A DNA stretch of 18,095 nucleotides from an uncultured Candidatus Saccharibacteria bacterium (GTDB lineage: Bacteria; Patescibacteriota; Saccharimonadia; Saccharimonadales; Saccharimonadaceae), in assembly GCA_948514425.1 (NCBI GenBank), contig CAOQYN010000018.1, positions 1 to 18,095 of the forward strand, in the 5' to 3' direction. Below the pieces are notes generated by a model that was given only the letters and a program-made list of their open reading frames with translations, ran no database searches and was not told the origin of the DNA. Of this stretch, positions 6,635 through 13,199 are shown one piece after another (the first letter of the stretch is position 1; each line of letters begins with the position of its first letter). A program made the position numbers and the translations under genes.

Positions 6635-6840
6635 TCAAACACTACCTAGGTAGAGGCAGCGGAGGGGGAAACCATACCAGCGAGGGCCGTCGTTTGACGG
6701 ATAGACTCCAGTAGGATACACGCTTAAGTCGTAGACCGTAGAAGTAGACCTTACCACGCGCGACCAACTATAGAGAGTGTGGCCGACGTCCCAGACTTTA
6801 CTGTCGTTAAGATTAACGTGCCCACTACGGACAAAAGCTA
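6635..6840 (-). pseudogene. Lectin-like module cassette B (promoterless C-terminal domain)
   Basis: The same module as cassette A: AFVRSGHVN, DVGHTLYSWSRVVRSTSTVY, GVYPSNDGPRWYGFPLRC, LYLGSV and TGA at 6635-6637. Relative to A the spacing is identical over 53 residues, with V, N, G-H, W-S, Y, L, V, P-S, R and G-F-x-L-R conserved and most other residues different. Differences include all codon positions. The left boundary is the shared 20-mer, and the right flank (CTACCTAGGTAGTGTTTGAT, then GGAGAGAA) is shared with cassette C. No ribosome-binding site or promoter points into it; instead a rightward promoter begins at its left boundary. It could be a decayed paralogue end or a silent donor cassette. 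Confidence 0.6.
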
Positions 6841-6869
6841 TTGACTTTTTAGCCAAAGTATACTATTAT
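6841..6869 (+). promoter_or_regulatory. Sigma70-type promoter for the HTH gene
   Basis: TTGACT (6841-6846), 17-base spacer, TATTAT (6864-6869), 46 bases before the HTH start. The -35 begins exactly where the cassette B 20-mer ends. Confidence 0.6.
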
Positions 6870-6915
6870 ATAGACTTTTGTTGTGGGTGAGGGAATAAAA
6901 TAGTTCTTTGAGAAT

Positions 6916-7158
6916 ATGAGTAGAAAATCAAAGTTCACCCCAGAAGCCACGGAGCGAATCCTCGTCCTAATCCGTGATGGATATACTGTGACTGATGTCT
7001 GCCGAGGAGCAAGAATCTCCACCGACACCTTCTACCGTTGGTGCGACAACTACCCAGACTTCCATAAAGCCGTGGTAGAAGCTACCGACCTACAATGAAA
7101 GTATGCCGAGCAACTGGTGCGAAGTGGCTATCGAGGCTATACTAGAAGACTGAACTGA
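6916..7158 (+). pseudogene. Second HTH protein (terminase small subunit-like), cut by TGA
   Basis: Starts MSRKSKFTPEATERILVLIR, then GYTVTDVCRGARISTDTFYR and WCDNYPDFHKAVVEATDLQ, before TGA at 7096-7098. The same frame continues KYAEQLVRSGYRGYTRRLN to a second TGA at 7156-7158. That tail corresponds in place to the post-HTH part of the leftward relative at 5179-5544 (W-x-x-A-x-x-L...Y-R-x-Y), where a tryptophan precedes, so TGG to TGA is the likely lesion. The remaining 60-residue HTH could still be made and bind DNA. It is transcribed from 6841-6869. No strong ribosome-binding site is seen. It probably derives from a phage-like element. Confidence 0.6.
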
Positions 7159-7200
7159 CCATCGGTGAACTATCGGTCGGCTGGGAATATAGGCTTTAAG

Positions 7201-7259
7201 ATAGCAATACCAGTTTGGCCTCTGTTGCTATTGACAAAATTAGCAATCTGTGCTACAAT
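7201..7259 (+). promoter_or_regulatory. Strong promoter with operator-like repeats for the accessory pair
   Basis: TTGACA (7231-7236), 17-base spacer, TACAAT (7254-7259) with the TGC extension. ATAGCAA (7201-7207) and TTGCTAT (7225-7231) form an inverted repeat touching the -35, and a third related copy, TTAGCAA, lies in the spacer at 7240-7246. The core promoter is nearly the same as that at 15962-15990. Confidence 0.75.
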
Positions 7260-7310
7260 GAACAGATAGTATCCATCATTTCCAAAAAATCTATCATAGG
7301 AGGGGCTAAT

Positions 7311-7793
7311 ATGAGCAAGAAATGGGAAATCCAAAGGGTAAGCACATCTGAGAGAATCTTCGACAAAATCAAGGAGGAGATGGCTCAGCCAGTCAGCATC
7401 GTATTGTTCGGGGCTGACTGCGATTTTAAGAACGAGGTCTTAGATGCGATAGTGGATGGATTACGAGGATTCGCTCGCTACTATACCAAAGCACCTGACA
7501 CAGCCACCCTGGTAAGAAACATCAAAAACCACTCAGCAGTAGTTGTGACACTAGATTCAGCCGAATCTAGCACGCACGGCTTACGGCACGAACTGGTTAA
7601 AGTGATGCGAAATGCTGGAGCAGGAAGTGTAGTGGGCATTTATGCCAAAGTCGACAAAGTGCCTGTTAGACCGCTGATGCCCAGCCTGGAAAAGGTTGAG
7701 TTCAACAAACAAATCACGGCTATCGAGCAAAGCAACCCGAATGCTGATGGTTTGGACTATTTTATTGTAGTTGAGGAAGAAAAGGAGGGGTAA
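7311..7793 (+). CDS. Unrecognised 160-aa alpha/beta protein
   Basis: I do not recognise this family. The start is ATG 7311 behind a very good ribosome-binding site (AGGAGGGG, seven bases away). A strand and turn (VSIVLFGADCDFKNEV, about 28-43) sits where a P-loop would be in a small NTPase, but the GK[ST] residues are absent. A second hydrophobic strand, SAVVVTLDSAESSTHGLRHE (76-95), resembles a Walker-B-like strand, and VVGIYAKVDK (107-116) is a third. The C-terminus is acidic (EEEKEG). There are no membrane segments. It is followed after one base by the DapB-like gene, with which it is surely translated in tandem. A nucleotide-binding or regulatory partner of that enzyme is conceivable but unproven. 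The pair looks like cargo of the LSR2 element. Confidence 0.75.
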   Translation: MSKKWEIQRVSTSERIFDKIKEEMAQPVSIVLFGADCDFKNEVLDAIVDGLRGFARYYTKAPDTATLVRNIKNHSAVVVTLDSAESSTHGLRHELVKVMRNAGAGSVVGIYAKVDKVPVRPLMPSLEKVEFNKQITAIEQSNPNADGLDYFIVVEEEKEG

Positions 7794-7794
7794 T

Positions 7795-8568
7795 ATGGAA
7801 ACTACTAGGATTCTCTGGAGCGGATTGACTAGCAGAACTGGACGAGAGGCAGCCGTGGCGGCTCGGAGTATGCCCGATGTGGAAATTGTCGCTGGGATGA
7901 AACGCAATGTCACAGGAGCAGACGATTGTCACCTGCGTGGCGAACTCTTTGAGGGCGTAGACTGGCTCGACTACAAAACTGGGATGTGCGGGCTCTATGG
8001 CTTGGCTCGGCTGACAGAGCGAGCCGAAATCGATGTCATTGTCGATTTCTCGCATCCCGATGTATTCGACAGGGTGCTGGAACTGGCGATTTGCACAGAT
8101 AAGCCACTTGTTAGTGGCACATCTGGATTATCGAATCGACAGATGGCGACGCTTTACGATGCGACAAATCGCATCCCCATCTTCCGTGGTGGAAACTTCC
8201 GTTTCAAGGTAAAGAAGTTTATCGATGAGGCTGTGAAACTGGCGATGGCTACACCCGGCAATTTGACTCTCTACGAGAACTTCTATGAGGGTAAGAGTCT
8301 GCCGAGTGAAACATCCAGAGTGATACAGAGAAGAATTAGCAATGCCACAGGTAAAGCAATCGGTGTCCACTCGTCTGCTACGCTCGACAAGACGGACCTG
8401 CCTTGCGACTGGAAAATCGGCAACTTACATTGCCACACGGTTGGCTTTGATGAACTGGCACACGATGTGCTGGAAATTGCCAAAGTGATGGCAAAAAAGC
8501 CCGTCAAAAAAGGCGAACTCTACGACCTCGATGAACTCTGGGATGACCTCGTATCGTGGGCACTCTGA
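7795..8568 (+). CDS. Dihydrodipicolinate reductase (DapB)-like protein lacking catalytic histidines
   Basis: A 257-aa protein with the outline of DapB, the NAD(P)H-dependent reductase of lysine/diaminopimelate synthesis. The N-terminal Rossmann turn is WSGLTSRTGREAA (8-20), followed by EIDVIVDFSHPDVF (78-91), KPLVSGTSGLS (103-113) and FRGGNFRFKVKKF (130-142), all in family order. In DapB the active-site motif is E-x-H-H-x-x-K. Here the aligned stretch is ENFYEGKSLPSETS (161-174): both histidines are replaced by F163 and Y164 while K167 remains, so ordinary DapB chemistry is doubtful. The C-terminal half is shortened. ATG 7795 follows AGGAGGGG, which also ends the previous gene. Its place in a recombinase island, in a type of genome that usually lacks lysine synthesis, argues for another role. 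Confidence 0.75.
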   Translation: METTRILWSGLTSRTGREAAVAARSMPDVEIVAGMKRNVTGADDCHLRGELFEGVDWLDYKTGMCGLYGLARLTERAEIDVIVDFSHPDVFDRVLELAICTDKPLVSGTSGLSNRQMATLYDATNRIPIFRGGNFRFKVKKFIDEAVKLAMATPGNLTLYENFYEGKSLPSETSRVIQRRISNATGKAIGVHSSATLDKTDLPCDWKIGNLHCHTVGFDELAHDVLEIAKVMAKKPVKKGELYDLDELWDDLVSWAL

Positions 8569-8579
8569 TGTTCAAAACA

Positions 8580-8603
8580 CCCTCGCTGGAAAACTGGCGA
8601 GGG
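8580..8603 (+). promoter_or_regulatory. Hairpin between the DapB-like gene and the small ORF
   Basis: CCCTCGC (8580-8586) pairs with GCGAGGG (8597-8603). There is no T run, so it is a weak terminator at best. The GAGGG in the 3' arm is the only ribosome-binding-like sequence for the next ORF, so the hairpin could limit its translation. Confidence 0.4.
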
Positions 8604-8613
8604 CTAATGATTT

Positions 8614-8853
8614 ATGACCTCCAGCACACTTCCGACTGGCTCTGCCTCGGAATCTTCTACGCCTAGTTTGGCGACACCTTTTATGAGCGTCAAGGAATTG
8701 AGGAAAGTTCTCGGTAAAGATGCCGAAACCCTCGACGACAACTACATCAGGAAAGTTGGTATTACTCTTGGAGAAATAGCCCTAACGCTCACATCTAACC
8801 CTGAACTTTTCAATAATCTAACGAATCCTAAGGAGGAATCTAGCGATGAATAA
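8614..8853 (+). CDS. Small acidic 79-aa protein upstream of LSR2
   Basis: An unrecognised small protein. It has a Ser/Thr/Pro-rich N-terminus, then MSVKELRKVLGKDAETLDDN (24-43) and VGITLGEIALTLTSNPELFN, with an acidic end KEESSDE. The central part is probably helical and soluble. Its stop overlaps the recombinase start by eight bases (ATGAATAA), and the recombinase ribosome-binding site AGGAGG lies inside it, so translation is coupled. A small gene in front of the integrase is also seen at LSR1. A helper, repressor or directionality factor is plausible, but sequence gives no direct evidence. The first 23 residues may not be used if translation starts at the internal ATG 8683. Confidence 0.6.
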   Translation: MTSSTLPTGSASESSTPSLATPFMSVKELRKVLGKDAETLDDNYIRKVGITLGEIALTLTSNPELFNNLTNPKEESSDE

Positions 8854-9992
8854 AACGCTATCACCAAACCGAACTATCAAAACTGCTGTTGGCTACACCC
8901 GTGTCTCGACCGAGGAACAGGTGGACGGAGCATCTCGTGAGGTGCAGAAACAGGCTATAATCGACTACTGTAAAGCGAACGATATCGAACTATTCGATGT
9001 TTATTGGGATGGCGGCTTTTCGGCTAAGAATGCCAATCGTCCGCAACTGCAGCAGATGCTGAACGATATTGATAATGGTAAAGTAAAAACCGATGCCGTA
9101 ATCGTTTTACAACCTGTCTAGGCTCACTCGTAATCTGTCATCATTCTCAGCCGACATTGCTCCAATCTTAACAAAAAGGAAGGTCGAACTACGTTCAACT
9201 AAAGAGACCATTGATAACACACCTCAGGGCAAAATGATGGAAAATCTTTCCATCTGTATGCATCAGTTCGATAATGACACCAAATCTGCCACCACTACGG
9301 ACAATATGCGTGCGATTGCGGCTCAAGGTTATTGGCAAAGTCAGGCACCAGTCGGATTCGTGAGGCAACACATCCCAATCGACAAAAAGACAAAGGATGG
9401 AAAAACTCGCTATCGCACGATTCTGGCACCAGACGAGCGAGGAGATACCGACAAGAAGGTGGAGGATGTGCTTGGCTATTTTCTAGAGGGTAATAGTGTG
9501 GCAGAAACGGTGCGATATTCTAAGGAAATCGGTCTCAAAACTAGCAAGGGCAATGAAACATAGCGTAGAGAAGGCAGAGCGAGATGTCGCAGAGAAAACC
9601 GAGCAATTCGCTAACTTATAGAAGCAGGACGACGAATCGTTCAAGGCAGTAATGCGAGGCAAACGCACTCAGACTGACCACGAGCGATATATGACACTTT
9701 TAGAGCAAGATAAAAAGCGGCTAGAGGACGAAATCGCTGCGGCTCAGGAACAAAAGGCTCTGAGCGAGAATAAAATCAACAATCTCATCGGTATGATGGA
9801 GAACCCTGCCAAAATCTGGCAGGGAGTATCCCTAGAAGCGCGACAACTACTCCAGCAAATGATTTTTTTCTCACGGCATCAAGGTCAATCTAAGCACAGG
9901 GGAGTTTGAAAAAGTTGGAACGCACAATTTAAGCCCACTTTACTCTTGTTTATCACCAAAAAATGACTCAAATGAGCCATCTTTGTATCCTC
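8846..9992 (+). pseudogene. Large serine recombinase LSR2, heavily degraded
   Basis: The N-terminal catalytic domain (GYTRVSTEEQ, S21 nucleophile; GGFSAKNANRPQLQQML) is in frame from ATG 8846 to about 9112. A +1 shift at CC 9113-9114 moves into the frame reading LSRLTRNLSSFSADIAPILT, QGKMMENLSI, QGYWQSQAPVGFV and GDTDKKVEDVLGYFLEGNSV. Near 9550 the rest of the recombinase domain and the zinc ribbon are missing, and another frame resumes inside the coiled coil (MKHSVEKAERDVAEKTEQF). That frame has TAG at 9619-9621, then LEQDKKRLEDEIAAAQEQKA and a +1 shift in seven T (9863-9869) before HGIKVNLSTGEFEKVG. The last frame runs open into the antisense of tRNA-Leu. The lesions exclude a functional product. 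The layout mirrors LSR1 and tRNA-Phe. Confidence 0.85.
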
Positions 9993-10077
9993 TGGTGCCC
10001 GGTATGAGACTTGAACTCATATGGATTTCTCCATTCGATTTTAAGTCGAACGCGTATACCAATTCCGCCAACCGGGC
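9993..10077 (-). tRNA. tRNA-Leu (UAA)
   Basis: A complete class-II tRNA with long variable arm. Acceptor GCCCGGT pairs with ACCGGGC followed by ACCA, anticodon loop CTTAAAA on a TTCGA/TCGAA stem, and T-loop TTCAAGT. CCA is encoded. Its 3' end faces the C-terminus of LSR2, so it is the likely attachment site of that element. An extended -10 lies about 25 bases upstream. Confidence 0.93.
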
Positions 10078-10101
10078 ATCATGTCATACAGACTTCTCTT
10101 A

Positions 10102-10110
10102 ATTATATCA
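10102..10110 (-). promoter_or_regulatory. Extended -10 promoter of tRNA-Leu
   Basis: TGATATAAT on the minus strand, about 25 bases before the mature 5' end of the tRNA. The -35 is not clear. Confidence 0.5.
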
Positions 10111-10136
10111 CAGAATTCCTTAAATCCCATATCATC

Positions 10137-10168
10137 AAAAAGTCCCGCAACCGCAGGACTTTTATTTC
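10137..10168 (-). terminator. Terminator upstream of tRNA-Leu
   Basis: AAAAGTCC (minus strand 10163-10156) and GGACTTTTT (10145-10137) enclose a GC-rich inner stem and a small loop, followed by T5 on the minus strand. It ends the short transcript predicted at 10137-10252; the plus strand also has a T-rich tail, so it may work in both directions. Confidence 0.65.
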
Positions 10169-10252
10169 TGATAGCACATAATTTCACCCGGTGCTAAATT
10201 TAATATTTTGAAACTCAGGCGACCCTCAACGTCAGATCTCGTCCGAACTTCT
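10137..10252 (-). ncRNA. Candidate small transcript (about 115 nt)
   Basis: A leftward promoter (10259-10286) and a terminator bracket about 115 bases without a credible start codon. The frame ending at a TAA just before the terminator reads SDVEGRLSFKILNLAPGEIM then CYQK, but has no ATG except MCYQK. It could be a small RNA or the eroded end of a gene. I recognise no known RNA family. Confidence 0.3.
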
Positions 10253-10258
10253 AATTCT

Positions 10259-10286
10259 ATTTTAGCATGACCAGTACACGCGTCAA
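10259..10286 (-). promoter_or_regulatory. Leftward promoter of the candidate small transcript
   Basis: Minus strand TTGACG (10286-10281), 16-base spacer, TAAAAT (10264-10259) with the TGC extension. It is divergent from the promoter at 10376. Confidence 0.5.
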
Positions 10287-10375
10287 TATTGATTTTTCAA
10301 ATTTTCCATGGAATCGCTAAAAGTCGAATTTTTAAAAATTACAGGGGAAAATCGCAAAAACCGAACACTAACATA

Positions 10376-10404
10376 TTGACTTTTATGAAAAAGTATGCTA
10401 TAAT
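10376..10404 (+). promoter_or_regulatory. Distal promoter of the CPTC/DsbA operon
   Basis: TTGACT (10376-10381), 17-base spacer, TATAAT (10399-10404) with TGC extension. It would give a 5' leader of about 50 bases containing a weak GGTATGG/CCATCC hairpin and no ribosome-binding site. Confidence 0.7.
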
Positions 10405-10447
10405 GAAAGTACAGGGTATGGTATTTTCCATCCAGTTCGTTTTTCTG

Positions 10448-10456
10448 TGATAAAAT
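10448..10456 (+). promoter_or_regulatory. Proximal extended -10, giving a leaderless mRNA
   Basis: TGATAAAAT ends six bases before ATG 10463, so transcription from it would begin at or next to the start codon. Confidence 0.45.
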
Positions 10457-10462
10457 AAAAAC

Positions 10463-11134
10463 ATGACACATGGAGGTAAGCCTTGGCAGCAAAAACTCAA
10501 CCGCTGGCTAGATGAATGGAAACTAGCTGGTTCGGGTATTATTTTAGCGACAAAAGATTATAAATTTTTACTTGCCGCTGTCTCAACTTTCATTATTTTT
10601 GGCACTTTAATGAATCTCTTTTCTGGCAGCACAGCGGCGCTAGATCTTTTTTGGCAAGTTGATATTACGGAAAAACTCAAGCTTATTTTGGATGGCTTTC
10701 TCGGATTATTTGGCGTCGGGCGTAGTTTCTGGGACTGGCTGCTACTATTTAGCGTAACTCTTTTACAGAGTATTTTGATCGGTCTAGTGGTTTTAGTATG
10801 GCGAAAACGCCGCCGCAGCCGAACAGAACAAGTCGTCGCAACTGCAACTAACGCTGACAACCTACAGAATGCTGGGCTAGTTGCTGGCTTAGCTGTTCTC
10901 GGTACTGGTTGCCCAACTTGCGGTACGACTTTACTGGCGCCGCTCATCACTACGCTATTTAGTACTAGTAGTTATGCCCTCGCCGGAGCAATATCGGGTT
11001 TATTGACCGCTGCCGCTGTCGTCGTTGCTCTCTTAACGCTAAAACGCCTTGGCAACGACGCCTATGCAATTATCGTCAGTGAAAAATATCAGCACAAACA
11101 TCAACTTAATAGTCAGGAGAAAAAGCATGAGTAA
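10463..11134 (+). CDS. Membrane protein with intramembrane CPTC motif, partner of a DsbA-like protein
   Basis: A 223-aa polytopic protein. After a positively charged N-terminus, hydrophobic segments lie at about 34-53, 74-90, 91-113, 136-158 and 160-193, with a basic RKRRRSR loop after residue 113. GTGCPTCGTTLLAPL puts two cysteines (C150, C153) in a CxxC motif at the membrane. I do not recognise a named family. Its stop overlaps the start of the DsbA-like gene by eight bases (ATGAGTAA). DsbB and VKOR do the job of reoxidising DsbA through membrane cysteines, and no such gene is visible here, so this protein is a candidate electron acceptor or thiol channel for its neighbour. That role is inference from motif and operon. 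No ribosome-binding site precedes ATG 10463. Confidence 0.75.
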   Translation: MTHGGKPWQQKLNRWLDEWKLAGSGIILATKDYKFLLAAVSTFIIFGTLMNLFSGSTAALDLFWQVDITEKLKLILDGFLGLFGVGRSFWDWLLLFSVTLLQSILIGLVVLVWRKRRRSRTEQVVATATNADNLQNAGLVAGLAVLGTGCPTCGTTLLAPLITTLFSTSSYALAGAISGLLTAAAVVVALLTLKRLGNDAYAIIVSEKYQHKHQLNSQEKKHE

Positions 11135-11816
11135 AATCTGGCGCAGTATCGCGATCATTGGTGTAGTCATTGCCCTGTTTGCGGTCATCATCCTTAATTC
11201 ATCAACTAAACAGTCTGCTGCCGACCAAGTCTGGAACCAAGCCGCCACTGTTGGCGATCTTGAGTCGAAGAATTTTTACGTCATGTACACAGATCTTATG
11301 TGCCCATACTGTGATTACTTCTCCCGTGCCGTTATGGATAACCAAGCAGAATTTGAGCAGTACCTTGCAGACAACAATATTCTTTTCGAGGTGCGTTTGA
11401 CTGATTATCTTTACGAGGCAAACGGATCGCAATACTCACGCGATGCCGCGGAGGCGGCCTACTGCGCAATGCGCGAAGACAAATTCTGGGATTTTTATCA
11501 TGGCGCATTAACGGCGCTCGACCAAGATTACCACTCAAAAGGCATCGGCGACAGCAAGACCTCGCCTGCAATCAAAAACCTACCTGCGGATTATTGGCTC
11601 AATATTGGTCATAAGGCTGGTTTGGGCGACCAATTTGATCAGTGTGTTGCAGCGCATGAGACTGCCGATGAGCTCGACAAAAACACCGAACGCGCACTTC
11701 AAACCGCCAACGGCATGCCATATTTCAAGTTCAATCGTTTCTCAACTGCCGGATTTGATAGCAGCTGGGGCTGGGACTATGTCAAAATGTATCTTGACGC
11801 TGGCCTAGGGAAATAA
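11127..11816 (+). CDS. DsbA-like thiol:disulfide oxidoreductase, membrane-anchored
   Basis: A 229-aa extracytoplasmic thioredoxin-fold protein. An N-terminal hydrophobic helix (residues 5-24, IWRSIAIIGVVIALFAVIIL) is a signal anchor; the domain follows from about residue 40. The redox site is MYTDLMCPYCDYF with C59 and C62 in CPYC, and the helical insert typical of the DsbA/Thioredoxin_4 group separates it from the C-terminal GMPYFKF, which carries the cis-proline P198. Such proteins form disulfides in secreted proteins. ATG 11127 is chosen for its AGGAG eight bases upstream; the longer frame from 11049 overlaps the previous gene and is rejected. It is co-translated with the CPTC membrane protein. 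Additional cysteines (C113, C173) may form a structural pair. Confidence 0.88.
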   Translation: MSKIWRSIAIIGVVIALFAVIILNSSTKQSAADQVWNQAATVGDLESKNFYVMYTDLMCPYCDYFSRAVMDNQAEFEQYLADNNILFEVRLTDYLYEANGSQYSRDAAEAAYCAMREDKFWDFYHGALTALDQDYHSKGIGDSKTSPAIKNLPADYWLNIGHKAGLGDQFDQCVAAHETADELDKNTERALQTANGMPYFKFNRFSTAGFDSSWGWDYVKMYLDAGLGK

Positions 11817-11866
11817 ACCGCCGTCTGAACTAGGCTAAATGTTGACCAATGACGTCCGTCAAGACT

Positions 11867-13162
11867 CTAGATTTGCTGAATCGCGTCTACGCCGCTTTCA
11901 AAATCACGTAACTTATATTTGCCACTTTTGAGCTCGTCGTCACCAATCACTGCTGCTTTTCGCGCTACGCGGCTCGCATATTTTAGCTTTGCACTTAACT
12001 TATTATCCCCCAGTACTACATCCACTGACCAGCCAGTTTTACGCAAATTATCTGCTACGCGATTCGCCTCCGCAATTTCATGCTCCGATAGCGGTATTAC
12101 ACATGCATCTATGGGTTTTTGTTTACTTGCCTGCACCAATTCTGCCTCTACTAAGACCGCAAACAACCGCGTCAAACCAATTGAACCACCCACGCCTGGT
12201 AAACTTTGCTCGGTATAATACCCCGCCAAATTCTCGTAACGCCCGCCTGAACAAATTGAACCAAATTCGCGATATTGTGGCACAACTGTCTCAAAAACCG
12301 TTCCTGTGTAATAATCTAAACCGCGCACAATCAGCATGTCTGCTATGACTTTTGTCCCCGGCGATAAAACTTCTACCAATCCGAGAACTTCATCGAGTTC
12401 TGCTATCCCTGCTTGAAAATTTTCATTCTCAAACCCAAAACTCCGCAGTTTATCTATAATCTCCAAACGTTCACCACGCATTTCAATAAATGTTGTAATT
12501 TTTACAACATTCTCTGCACCCAAACCAAGCTCCTCGAGACTCATCTCTGTCTTTTCTTTTGGTACTTTTTCGGCGTGATCTACAACACTAAAAATTTTTT
12601 CCGCCAAATGTTCAAGATTCAACTCTTCTAGCATTCCGCCAAGCAACTTGCGGTTACTTACGCGCACAACGAATTCTGGAACAGGTAATACGCGAATCGC
12701 ATCAGTCAGAGTCGCAATCACTTCCGCATCATATGCCACTGGCAAATTCTCACGCCCTACGACATCGACATCACACTGATAAAACTCCCGAAACCGCCCC
12801 CTTTGCGCTCGCTCTCCACGAAAATTTCGTGCAATCTGGGTCACCTTGAATGGGAACGCTAAATCATTCATATGCTCGACTGTATAGCGCGCCAGTGGCA
12901 CCGTGTGATCAAAACGTAGCGCCTGATTTGCTTTGTCTGCTGTTTCGTCGGTCTTAATTACCTTATAAATCTGCTTTTCAGTATCTCCCCCCGCTTTCGC
13001 CAATAATACTTCTGTGCGCTCAATCAACGGTGTTTCAATATGCTGAAATCCATGCATCCAGAATGCCTGAGCAATTCCGGATTTTAACTTGTCAAACTGC
13101 GCCTGCATCGCCGGCGTCAGCTCTTGCATGCCACTCAGTGGGGAAGTATTAATTTTTTTCAT
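11867..13162 (-). CDS. hisS: Histidyl-tRNA synthetase
   Basis: A 431-aa class II aminoacyl-tRNA synthetase that charges tRNA-His in the cytosol. Motif 1 is around the region ending IETPLIERTEVLL, motif 2 is FKVTQIARNFRGERAQRGR...EFYQCDVDV, the histidine-binding LIVRGLDYYTGTVFE and SGGRYENL follow, and motif 3 is GVGGSIGLTRLFAVL. The C-terminal anticodon-binding domain runs from about 335 (DACVIPLSEHE to KYASRVARKAAVIGDDE). The length is normal. ATG 13162 (MKKINTSPLSGMQEL) lies seven bases after TATAAT, so the message should be leaderless; the frame extends 19 codons further up but into the promoter. The upstream neighbour on the same strand is the Ig-domain surface protein. Confidence 0.95.
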   Translation of the reverse strand: MKKINTSPLSGMQELTPAMQAQFDKLKSGIAQAFWMHGFQHIETPLIERTEVLLAKAGGDTEKQIYKVIKTDETADKANQALRFDHTVPLARYTVEHMNDLAFPFKVTQIARNFRGERAQRGRFREFYQCDVDVVGRENLPVAYDAEVIATLTDAIRVLPVPEFVVRVSNRKLLGGMLEELNLEHLAEKIFSVVDHAEKVPKEKTEMSLEELGLGAENVVKITTFIEMRGERLEIIDKLRSFGFENENFQAGIAELDEVLGLVEVLSPGTKVIADMLIVRGLDYYTGTVFETVVPQYREFGSICSGGRYENLAGYYTEQSLPGVGGSIGLTRLFAVLVEAELVQASKQKPIDACVIPLSEHEIAEANRVADNLRKTGWSVDVVLGDNKLSAKLKYASRVARKAAVIGDDELKSGKYKLRDFESGVDAIQQI

Positions 13163-13169
13163 ACTACAA

Positions 13170-13178
13170 ATTATACCA
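13170..13178 (-). promoter_or_regulatory. hisS promoter, leaderless arrangement
   Basis: Minus strand TGGTATAAT. The -10 ends seven bases before ATG 13162, placing the transcription start at the codon. No ribosome-binding site is present. Confidence 0.65.
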
Positions 13179-13199
13179 TATCTCTGGTTTCGATTCACC

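Noticed and set aside
6217..6840. A diversity-generating retroelement acting on the lectin modules
   Set aside because: No reverse transcriptase or template repeat is in the window, and A/B differences fall at all codon positions and bases rather than at template adenines.
7096..7098. Reassigned TGA or TAG codons explaining in-frame stops in the HTH gene and recombinases
   Set aside because: Intact genes such as the DapB-like and NUDIX genes end at TGA and others at TAG, and the broken genes also carry frameshifts.
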